A stretch of 5,857 nucleotides of DNA from JACDET01 sp035568375 (lineage in GTDB: Bacteria > Patescibacteriota > Microgenomatia > Levybacterales > UBA12049). The notes under the pieces were generated by a model. That model had not been told where the DNA came from and made no database searches. It saw only the letters and a list, made by a program, of their open reading frames with translations. The stretch is from assembly GCA_035568375.1 (NCBI GenBank), contig DATMOG010000040.1, positions 1 through 5,857 of the forward strand, in the 5' to 3' direction. The translations under genes and the position numbers were made by a program. This document shows positions 1-5,732 of this stretch, piece by piece (positions within the stretch are counted from its first letter, which is position 1; every line of letters starts with the position of its first letter).

Positions 1-1
1 T

Positions 2-271
2 AATGGAAGAGGGCGCTTTCGTGGAAAACCATCGCTTGCCATGCACTTTGCAGTAAAGAATAAATTGCCACAAGCTGCTAGTAGTGATGCTCATGGGTAT
101 AGGGGGTTAGGATATACATCAAGTGCATTGACAGAGTTTCCTACGAAAAGGACCCTGAAGCAATTATTGACAACTGCTATTTTGGATAAGACTTATGCAC
201 CATTCTATACATTTTTTTATCCAGCGCTCAATAGGATAAAAAACAATATGCTTTTGTTGGGAGAAGATTAG
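2..271 (+). CDS. PHP-domain metal-dependent phosphoesterase, C-terminal part (5' end outside window)
   Basis: The reading frame is open from base 2, so the gene begins before the window and only its last 89 codons are seen. The segment starts NGRGRFRGKPSLA and runs into AASSDAHGYRGLG. An 'NGR' strand, an Ala-rich helix and then S-D-A-H followed by a Gly-Leu-Gly turn is the usual end of PHP (polymerase and histidinol phosphatase) domains. The Asp (codon at 86-88) and His (92-94) match the last metal-binding D-x-H motif of that family. PHP proteins hydrolyse phosphoesters with bound divalent metals; the substrate cannot be read from this fragment. An ATG at 41 lies inside the domain, so it is unlikely to be the true start. 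The stop is one base before the start of the lipid kinase gene, so the two are probably cotranscribed. The tail after the motif is basic and aromatic (YAPFYTFFYPALNRIK). The family call is fairly safe; the role is unknown. Confidence 0.72.
   Translation, partial: NGRGRFRGKPSLAMHFAVKNKLPQAASSDAHGYRGLGYTSSALTEFPTKRTLKQLLTTAILDKTYAPFYTFFYPALNRIKNNMLLLGED
259..263 (+). promoter_or_regulatory. Ribosome binding site of the lipid kinase gene
   Basis: GGGAG lies 9 bases before the ATG at 273, inside the last codons of the PHP gene. It supports 273 as the start over the next in-frame ATG at 282, and fits cotranscription with the PHP gene. Confidence 0.6.
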
Positions 272-272
272 T

Positions 273-1190
273 ATGTCAAGAATGGATGAAGTGCTCTATG
301 TTATCAATCCAAGATCGAATGAAGGTAATTCTGTACGGTTATGGCAAAAAACAATAAAAAGATATCCATTTCTTCCAATAAAACCAATAGATATCACGAC
401 TGTTTCTCTAGAAACAGTTATTAAAGAACGTAATCCGCGTTTGCTTGTGATTGCTGGCGGTGATGGAACGATAAACGCTGTTAGCCGAATTGTAGTTGGC
501 TTGTCAAAGAAGCCTATTTTAGCAATTATACCTTTTGGTTTTGGTAATGCAATTTCCTATTGTCTTGGCGCTGAGACAATAGAGAAGGCACTTTCTATAA
601 TTCAACAAAGTAAACATACAGTAACAATTGATTTGCTTAAGACAAATATACCAAAGCATTCCGTGGGAGTTTTTAGCGTAAGTGTGGGTTTTGATGCTCG
701 AACTGTATTCAATCGTCAACATTATCGTTATATTGGTTTTCGTTCATATATTTTATCGGCACTTCGAAGTTTCGTTTTGCATCCGGAACAGGAAATAACC
801 TTTACGATTGATAAGAAAGTAACCTTGACGGCGTGGGCATCATCTTTGGTGATTGCGAATTGTCCAGTAATCGGGCAAAATTATATTGTTTCACCTAATG
901 CTAAATTTAATGATGGATTGTTGGACTGCACGATGTTTTCGACGAAGTATGATTATATAACCAATCTCCGCTTTCGAGGATTCAAACATCCACTGTATTC
1001 TGAGTTAGGGAAAGTGCGATTTAAAGCAAGGCATATCAGAATTGAAGGGGAGCCTTATGTGCAGATTGATGGTGATCCAGTGGTGCAACGAGAAAGTGTT
1101 GAAATAGAGATTATGCCTTCACAGTTAACTTTTTTACGGAATACTGATGAGCAGATAAATCAGATGTATCTGCCATTTGTTACAAAATAA
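273..1190 (+). CDS. Diacylglycerol/sphingosine kinase-family lipid kinase (DAGK catalytic domain, YegS/DgkB type)
   Basis: A soluble 305-residue protein of normal length for bacterial DgkB/YegS-type kinases, which transfer the ATP gamma-phosphate to diacylglycerol or a related lipid alcohol at the inner membrane face. Family landmarks appear in order: NPRSNEG at 12-18 (the N-P-x-S nucleotide loop), AGGDGTINAV at 61-70 with the diagnostic GGDGT, PFGFGNAIS at 87-95 in place of the common PLGTGND, SVGFDA at 137-142, NDGLLDC at 213-219, and VQIDGDP at 263-269 in place of the usual DGE. There is no signal peptide or membrane segment. Two family positions are changed: Ala93 where Asp is usual after GN, and Asp268 where Glu is usual after DG. 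Lipid preference may therefore differ, or activity may be altered. The stop overlaps the start of the CarS-like gene, which would use phosphatidate-type lipid, the expected kinase product. Family is certain; exact substrate is not. Confidence 0.88.
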   Translation: MSRMDEVLYVINPRSNEGNSVRLWQKTIKRYPFLPIKPIDITTVSLETVIKERNPRLLVIAGGDGTINAVSRIVVGLSKKPILAIIPFGFGNAISYCLGAETIEKALSIIQQSKHTVTIDLLKTNIPKHSVGVFSVSVGFDARTVFNRQHYRYIGFRSYILSALRSFVLHPEQEITFTIDKKVTLTAWASSLVIANCPVIGQNYIVSPNAKFNDGLLDCTMFSTKYDYITNLRFRGFKHPLYSELGKVRFKARHIRIEGEPYVQIDGDPVVQRESVEIEIMPSQLTFLRNTDEQINQMYLPFVTK

Positions 1191-1192
1191 TG
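1188..1192 (+). promoter_or_regulatory. TAATG stop/start overlap coupling lipid kinase and CarS-like gene
   Basis: The kinase stop TAA (1188-1190) shares its last A with the ATG (1190-1192) of the next gene. The preceding bases (TTTGTTACAAAA) hold no Shine-Dalgarno-like sequence. Translation of the membrane protein therefore probably depends on ribosomes ending on the kinase, keeping the two products in proportion. The overlap is seen; the coupling is inferred. Confidence 0.6.
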
Positions 1193-1744
1193 TTTGCTAG
1201 TATTTTTTTTGTTTTATGGTTTTTTACACCGGCAGGATTTGCGAATCTCGCTGCTTTTATATCCGGGAAAATTAAAGTTTTAAAAAAACTCAATTACCCG
1301 GTTGATTGTTACATCAAATTTCATGGCAAAAGAGTGCTAGGGAGTCATAAAACAATACGAGGTTTTATAGTGGCAATAGTTGTTGGTGTAGTCATTTGTT
1401 ATATCCAAACTGTGTTATATCATACGTTTTCTGGAATAAGAGCGCTTGTTTGGCTAAATTATGATATGGTGAATCCTGTTATATTTGGAGCATTGTTAGG
1501 ATTTGGTGCGTTGACCGGTGATGCAGTGAAAAGTTTCTTTAAACGTCAAGCTGGTATTCAACCAGGCATGAGTTGGTTCCCTTTTGATCAAGTTGATTAT
1601 ATTATTGGGGGTGTTATTCTAAGTTTGTTCTATATTCATTTATCGATCGTAGATTATGTCGTTTTATTTATTGTGTGGTTCTTAGTGCATCCGTTGATGA
1701 CATTTTTAGGTTACTTTTTTAAACTTCGCCGAAGACCTCTTTAA
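1190..1744 (+). CDS. carS: CDP-archaeol synthase-like (CarS/DUF46 family) membrane CTP:phospholipid cytidylyltransferase
   Basis: A 184-residue integral membrane protein with about five hydrophobic segments (roughly 2-22, 57-78, 92-108, 137-150, 152-176), the size and topology of CarS. CarS moves CMP from CTP onto a phosphatidate-type lipid (digeranylgeranylglyceryl phosphate in archaea), giving the CDP-lipid precursor of polar head groups; it is distantly related to bacterial CdsA. Conserved motifs are present: GSHKTIRG at 51-58 (K54, T55, R57, G58), GALTGDAVKSFFKRQAG at 106-122 (G110, D111, K114, S115, K118, R119), and FDQVDYIIGG at 132-141 (D133, Q134, D136), the last two matching the cytidylyltransferase signature. 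The polar loop at 30-50 (YPVDCYIKFHGKRVLG) is also typical. It is coupled to the kinase gene, so phosphatidate is a plausible substrate. Whether the lipid is acyl- or isoprenoid-based cannot be told from sequence. It ends 6 bp from the convergent glycosidase gene. Confidence 0.82.
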   Translation: MFASIFFVLWFFTPAGFANLAAFISGKIKVLKKLNYPVDCYIKFHGKRVLGSHKTIRGFIVAIVVGVVICYIQTVLYHTFSGIRALVWLNYDMVNPVIFGALLGFGALTGDAVKSFFKRQAGIQPGMSWFPFDQVDYIIGGVILSLFYIHLSIVDYVVLFIVWFLVHPLMTFLGYFFKLRRRPL

Positions 1745-1750
1745 TATTAT

Positions 1751-3688
1751 TTATTTTTTAAGAAGGAAGTTTAGTAAATCTTCGAATTTGATAGTTGCAA
1801 CACCAATAACTTTATCAGCACCTCCATAATAAACAAATAAGTTTTTATCAATTATCAATGCACCACAAGGAAATACGACATTAGGTATTTCACCTTCAAT
1901 TTCATATGGCATTTCTGGCTCAAAAATTGGCTCATCCGTTCGAGCTAGTACTTTAGTAGGATCTTGTGCATCCAAAAGCATTGCGCCAACTTTATATTTG
2001 AATCCTGGTTCAGAGACTCCATGATAGAGAAGAAGAAAGCCATGTTCTGTTTCGATTGGCGGAGCTGATATTCCTATTTTGACATTATCCCATTTGTCCT
2101 GTCTCGGTTGTGCAATTACTTGACCATCGAGAAATTTAGAATCTCCCAAATTATCTATTTTATCTGAGATATCAACCCAAATATCGTTTCCCAGACGATG
2201 GAAGACGATATATTTGCCATTGCGATTTTTGATAATACAGGCATCTTTATCATCTACATTAGGAAGAGAAATAAGTTTTGGTTTTGCCCAGTTCCATTGT
2301 CTTCTCAGAAAATCTTCAACACCTATCCATGTCATCGCAACTCGTGGTGGATTTTCCCCATCGTAGGCAGTGTATGTCATATAGAATCTGTCTTCAAATT
2401 CAGTAATTCGTGGATCTTCACATCCTGCATTGCCCTCAGGTTTATTTCTTTTTTCAAAATCCTCTCGTGGAATATAAATGGGATAATCAAGGTTTTCTTC
2501 AATATGGAATCCATCTCTACTCATCACAGCATAACCAAATACTGACATGCCATCCCGTGCCTGTGCACGATAGATAAGATGTACTTTATCATCTTCATAA
2601 ATTGCAGCGGGATTAAAGACAGCTTTAGATTGCCAATCCCATTCGATGATTGGTGTAAGAATTGGATTGCCTTCGTATCGGACAAGCTTTTTATTATTTG
2701 TCGGAGTTGAGGCGAGAGGAGTTGTGGCTTTGGGTCTTATTTCATCAAGGACATCCTTTATTTTGCAGGTTGCAAGCCCGACATGAGTATCTGCTGCTCC
2801 ATAATAAACATATAACTCATCATCTTTAACTAATCCGCCAGATGGAAAAATGACATTTGGCACATCTCCCCGCAGTTCATATTCAGCCTGTGGAGTAAGT
2901 AATGACTCTTGGGTTCTTCCCAAAATATGACGGGGATGATCAATATCCAAAAGGACTGCTTCTATGCCAAATTTTTTTTCATTTGAGAGGTAATCAGTAA
3001 TATAGGAATATAAGACAAGCCAGCCATCTTTCGTTTTTATCGGCGCAGAACCTAGTTCTACTTGGTCACGAATATCGCGAAGGAGATTGATGACATGAGA
3101 TCCTGAGTTTTCATATAATTCATCCCAATAATAGGGAGACCACATATCTTCCTCCCGGTCAAAATAAGCAACACCTATCTTTGCAGGCGGTAGATCAGTA
3201 TTCATTGTGATTAGTGCTCCCATTTTTCCTTTAACTAAATCAGGGAAAAGGGCCATAGCTTTTGCGTTAAAAGTACTGACAGGATGTTTATGAAATGTTT
3301 TAAAATCTTCTGTAATAGCAACCGCTGTTTTTATTCCATATGCACTGAAAGGGTACACAGAAAGTGCAGTATAAAAGATATAAAATTTTCCATTGAAATA
3401 CGTGATTCTTGGATCTTCCACTCCATAAATTTCCCAGTCTTCTGTAGGTCCAAATAATAATCGTTGATTACTAAAATGTATGCCATCGGTACTTGTTGCA
3501 TAGCCAACGGTTGAAACTCTCATAGTGACACCATTTTGTTGTTTATCAGAAGATAAAGCACGATAAACCATATGGAAGATACCGTCATGATAGGCAACAC
3601 AACCATTAAATGCGCCATCATGTTCCCACTCATGAGACATGTTTGGCGAAAGAATAGGATTTTCAGAATGACGTTGTAGTTGTACCAT
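1751..3688 (-). CDS. Tandem two-domain GH130 beta-propeller glycosidase/phosphorylase (beta-mannoside type)
   Basis: A 645-residue protein, about twice the usual single GH130 length, made of two homologous propellers: residues 1-318 and 336-645, joined by a Pro/Thr-rich linker (319-335). Both begin with NPILSP/NPILTP, carry YRA (42-44; 373-375), the catalytic E-D-P-R (91-94; 424-427, with Asp92 and Asp425 as expected proton donors), a GxAPPI-like strand, and YYGAAD/YYGGAD (295-300; 620-625). GH130 enzymes cleave beta-mannosides by phosphorolysis or hydrolysis. The C-terminal domain keeps DKD (480-482), H497-R498 and YHG (555-557), positions where characterised phosphorylases are rich in phosphate-binding residues. 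The N-terminal domain has TMN and YSY instead, so the two sites probably differ in substrate or mechanism. There is no signal peptide, so it is cytoplasmic. The start is fixed by an in-frame TAA three codons upstream. It is probably cotranscribed with the preceding GH130 gene. Family is certain; linkage specificity is open. Confidence 0.88.
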   Translation of the reverse strand: MVQLQRHSENPILSPNMSHEWEHDGAFNGCVAYHDGIFHMVYRALSSDKQQNGVTMRVSTVGYATSTDGIHFSNQRLLFGPTEDWEIYGVEDPRITYFNGKFYIFYTALSVYPFSAYGIKTAVAITEDFKTFHKHPVSTFNAKAMALFPDLVKGKMGALITMNTDLPPAKIGVAYFDREEDMWSPYYWDELYENSGSHVINLLRDIRDQVELGSAPIKTKDGWLVLYSYITDYLSNEKKFGIEAVLLDIDHPRHILGRTQESLLTPQAEYELRGDVPNVIFPSGGLVKDDELYVYYGAADTHVGLATCKIKDVLDEIRPKATTPLASTPTNNKKLVRYEGNPILTPIIEWDWQSKAVFNPAAIYEDDKVHLIYRAQARDGMSVFGYAVMSRDGFHIEENLDYPIYIPREDFEKRNKPEGNAGCEDPRITEFEDRFYMTYTAYDGENPPRVAMTWIGVEDFLRRQWNWAKPKLISLPNVDDKDACIIKNRNGKYIVFHRLGNDIWVDISDKIDNLGDSKFLDGQVIAQPRQDKWDNVKIGISAPPIETEHGFLLLYHGVSEPGFKYKVGAMLLDAQDPTKVLARTDEPIFEPEMPYEIEGEIPNVVFPCGALIIDKNLFVYYGGADKVIGVATIKFEDLLNFLLKK

Positions 3689-3697
3689 AGTAATTTA

Positions 3698-3702
3698 TCT
3701 CT
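3698..3702 (-). promoter_or_regulatory. Weak ribosome binding site of the tandem GH130 gene
   Basis: On the minus strand AGAGA lies 9 bases before the ATG at 3688. It is a poor Shine-Dalgarno match, but the only purine-rich stretch at the right distance. Confidence 0.35.
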
Positions 3703-3711
3703 TGTATTTAG

Positions 3712-3737
3712 TATAGAAAAGAATAAAAATTTCTATA
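3712..3737. repeat. A+T-rich inverted repeat between the two GH130 genes
   Basis: TATAGAAA (3712-3719) and TTTCTATA (3730-3737) are perfect 8-bp complements around a 10-base A-rich (plus strand) loop. It lies in the 54-bp gap (3689-3742) between the two minus-strand genes. As RNA the stem would be weak because seven of eight pairs are A-U, and no clean T tract follows, so it is not called a terminator. It could be an RNA processing site, or chance in an A+T-rich gap. No convincing -35/-10 pair was found in the gap, which favours cotranscription. Confidence 0.4.
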
Positions 3738-3742
3738 AAATA

Positions 3743-5563
3743 TTAGTTAAATACCGGACTAGTTACGCTACGGAGTTTTGGCTCTTTATTATATTTCATT
3801 TGTTCAAGGAAAGTGTCTAAATTCTCTTGTGCCGCACAAACTACCGTATCAGCACCTCCATAGTAAACCATTAGTGTATTATCTTTAATGACCGCGCCGC
3901 ATGGATAAACAACGCCTGATTTAAAACCGGCATTTTCGTACGTTTCATCAGGTGAGATAATAGGATTATTCGTGCGATAGAGCACTTTTGAAGGATTATC
4001 TTTATCCAAAAGCATTGCACCTATTTTATATCGTGATGGATCTTGGTGTCCTACTGACTGATAGATAAGAAGCCAGCCATCTTTTGTTTTCATAGGAGGA
4101 GCACCTGCTCCAACTTTTTTACTATCCCAAAATCTTTTTCGCGGTGGAATAAAATAATGCCCTTGGAGATACTTGTCAAAGTTAAGATCGTCTAAATAGT
4201 CAACAAGTATATTAGGATATACCCGGTGGAGAACAACATATTTGCCATTTACTTTTTCAGGAAAGACAACTGCACTTTTATTGACCATTCCTGGAGCAGA
4301 AATAAGTTTTGGCGTTGCCCACTTATCCCATTTCCTATTAAGAAAGTCGTTTATAGAAATTGATGATAGTGCGGCTCTGGGAGGGGTAGCTCCATCAAAA
4401 GCAACGTATGTTAAATAAACTGTATCACCGACTTTGGTTACCCGTGGATCTTCAATCCCACCATAACCTCCTCCAGATGCAAAGTGATCTGCAAATTTTG
4501 TAAATGCATGTCCTCCCGGTGTCTCAAACGGTTCACGAGGAAAATAACAAGGCTCATCAGATCGCTCATCGATATGTATTCCATCTGAACTGGTAGCATA
4601 TCCCAGTACTGAAAGATCGGTATCACCAAGCGCGCGGTAGAGAAAATGAACTTTTCCATCTTCGTATAATGCTGCGCTGTTAAATGTAGCACGTGATTCC
4701 CATTTATTTTGTGGGTTAGGTTCGATAATTGGATTTTTTTTGTGTTTTTTTAGAAGAATATTAATATCCTTATCTTTCAGATTGCCATTTGGTGGGATTG
4801 AACAGGATGTTGCATAGACAGTTGTACCGTTAATTTCCCAATAAAGGATACATTTATCTTGCAATATTTCAATTCCAAGTGGTTGTATTTTTTCTTTTTG
4901 TAAATGATCGGGAATTTCCCATAGTGGCTTATTAAGTCGCCACATGAGTTGTGTCGGGTCTTTTTTGTCAAATCCTGCAGCTCCGACAGCAAAATAATTG
5001 TTGTTTTTTTGTTTTGCCTTTACATAATAAAGTACGAGAATATGATCTGCTTGGTTATACACTTTTGCGATCTCTAAATCGCCATTATCAAACGAATCCT
5101 GACGTCCTGCTAACAATGGCGCGTTAAATGCTTTCCATTGTGTCAATTGTGCAGAATAAGCGACTTTGATATCATGTTCTCCAAAATACAATACATGTCG
5201 ATTTTTGTATTGGAATTCAGGGACAAGTGCACCAAGTTCTTTTATTTCTTCTGTCTTTCCTACTTTTTTCCATCTGAGTGTTTCTTGTGATTCAACAATA
5301 TTAAAATTACTTATGTTTGCTGCATTACCTTTGTATGTGGCGATATAACGTCCCTTCTGTTTTGTAATGAGAAGTCGTGACCAATCATACTTTGTTTCTT
5401 CACGTCCTTTTAAATCGGTAACAATAACATATTTTGAAGGGCCATTGAATTCAAAGCCATCATGGCTTGAGATCATCTTGAAGTAATTTTTATTATTTTT
5501 ATCGTAAGAATAATAGAGGAAAACCTCACCATCTTTTGTAGTAGTGCCAACAAGTCTGATCAT
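3743..5563 (-). CDS. GH130-family glycosidase with divergent N-terminal beta-propeller domain
   Basis: A 606-residue cytoplasmic protein in two parts. Residues 272-578 are a clear GH130 domain: NPIIEP (277-282), FLYRAL (307-312), GGIEDPRVT (368-376) with Asp372 as the expected proton donor, K429, H446-R447, GAGAPP (485-490), GWLLIYQSV (496-504) and YYGGAD (567-572). Gln502 stands where the neighbour has His in YHG, so phosphate use may differ. A Gly-rich insert (about 349-369) precedes EDPR and is absent next door. Residues 1-265 contain about five repeats of two hydrophobic strands followed by a polar turn and Trp/Phe (near 36-39, 94-98, 139-143, 203-208 and the last strand at 239-252). This suggests a five-bladed propeller like GH32/43/130 folds, but without EDPR; it may bind substrate or be a decayed catalytic copy. 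The start is fixed by an in-frame TAA two codons upstream and a GAGG site. It is first in the two-gene operon. The tail (590-606) is basic and probably unstructured. Confidence 0.85.
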   Translation of the reverse strand: MIRLVGTTTKDGEVFLYYSYDKNNKNYFKMISSHDGFEFNGPSKYVIVTDLKGREETKYDWSRLLITKQKGRYIATYKGNAANISNFNIVESQETLRWKKVGKTEEIKELGALVPEFQYKNRHVLYFGEHDIKVAYSAQLTQWKAFNAPLLAGRQDSFDNGDLEIAKVYNQADHILVLYYVKAKQKNNNYFAVGAAGFDKKDPTQLMWRLNKPLWEIPDHLQKEKIQPLGIEILQDKCILYWEINGTTVYATSCSIPPNGNLKDKDINILLKKHKKNPIIEPNPQNKWESRATFNSAALYEDGKVHFLYRALGDTDLSVLGYATSSDGIHIDERSDEPCYFPREPFETPGGHAFTKFADHFASGGGYGGIEDPRVTKVGDTVYLTYVAFDGATPPRAALSSISINDFLNRKWDKWATPKLISAPGMVNKSAVVFPEKVNGKYVVLHRVYPNILVDYLDDLNFDKYLQGHYFIPPRKRFWDSKKVGAGAPPMKTKDGWLLIYQSVGHQDPSRYKIGAMLLDKDNPSKVLYRTNNPIISPDETYENAGFKSGVVYPCGAVIKDNTLMVYYGGADTVVCAAQENLDTFLEQMKYNKEPKLRSVTSPVFN

Positions 5564-5572
5564 ATATTAGGG

Positions 5573-5576
5573 CCTC
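5573..5576 (-). promoter_or_regulatory. Ribosome binding site of the first GH130 gene
   Basis: On the minus strand GAGG lies 9 bases before the ATG at 5563. It is the last part of one arm of the 13-bp inverted repeat, so it could be masked by base pairing in long transcripts. Confidence 0.55.
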
Positions 5577-5584
5577 AAATTGAC

Positions 5585-5606
5585 AAAAAACGGCAAAATT
5601 TTACCG
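5585..5606 (-). terminator. Intrinsic terminator-like hairpin with T6 tract
   Basis: Read on the minus strand, CGGTAAAATTTTGCCG (5606-5591) forms a 6-bp stem with one G-U pair and an AATT loop, extendable by two G-U pairs, and TTTTTT (5590-5585) follows directly. This is the layout of a Rho-independent terminator. It would end transcripts coming from the minus-strand gene that stops at 5733. It lies downstream of the predicted promoter at 5616-5645, almost at that promoter's start point, so short transcripts from it may escape termination. The other strand has no T tract after the stem. The stem is short, so strength is uncertain. Confidence 0.55.
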
Positions 5607-5615
5607 CCTATGATT

Positions 5616-5645
5616 AGGTTATCAGAATTAATTCAAACGTGTCAA
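5616..5645 (-). promoter_or_regulatory. Sigma-70-type promoter for the GH130 operon
   Basis: On the minus strand a perfect -35 TTGACA (5645-5640) is followed by an 18-base spacer and TAACCT (5621-5616), a weak -10 match. Transcription would start near the A at 5609, giving a leader of about 46 bases with the hairpin at its 5' end and GAGG before the ATG at 5563. The -35 is strong evidence; the -10 is not. Confidence 0.5.
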
Positions 5646-5732
5646 GTTGAGGTTCTCTTTTTGTCAGTTCTATTATTACAGTGTCTGATATATTTTGTAG
5701 GAGTCTATATTGATTTGATAGTATTTTTCTTA

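Larger units (their letters stand above)
5573..5652. repeat. 13-bp inverted repeat pairing the ribosome binding site arm with the -35 box arm
   Basis: The left arm CCTCAAATTGACA (5573-5585) and right arm TGTCAAGTTGAGG (5640-5652) are complementary at 12 of 13 positions, separated by 54 bp. In minus-strand RNA starting above 5652 the arms would pair, burying the GAGG ribosome binding site of the first GH130 gene. As DNA the right arm contains the TTGACA -35 box of the minus-strand promoter. A second, shorter complementary pair (TGACAAAAA 5581-5589 with TTTTTGTCA 5658-5666) could compete. Confidence 0.6.

Noticed and set aside
519..722. Minus-strand open frame of 67 codons opposite the lipid kinase
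   Set aside because: Antisense to the GGDGT-containing kinase, with Tyr/Cys/Ile-rich composition typical of a shadow frame.
1723..1780. Terminator at the convergent junction (CTTCGCCGAAG stem followed by T-rich DNA)
   Set aside because: The 4-bp stem is inside the CarS-like coding region and the T-rich stretch is more than 10 bases away.
2198..2545. Open frame of 115 codons on the plus strand, inside the tandem GH130 gene
   Set aside because: It lies wholly antisense to a strongly supported coding region, has Cys/Phe/Ile-rich composition without any motif, and has no ribosome site.
4438..4992. Two minus-strand open frames of 84 and 71 codons in other frames within the first GH130 gene
   Set aside because: Both overlap a well-supported GH130 fusion protein and show no family features; they are frame shadows.
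5166..5348. Plus-strand open frame of 60 codons opposite the N-terminal propeller
   Set aside because: Antisense to the coding frame, Ser/Phe-rich, with no ribosome site or motif.
5564..5569. TAATAT immediately before the first GH130 ATG (minus strand) as a -10 box
   Set aside because: Transcription would start inside the coding region, and no -35 lies at a suitable distance.
5580..5614. Plus-strand promoter made of TTGACA (5580-5585) and TATGAT (5609-5614)
   Set aside because: The spacer is 23 bases, too long for a normal promoter, and no plus-strand gene follows in the window.
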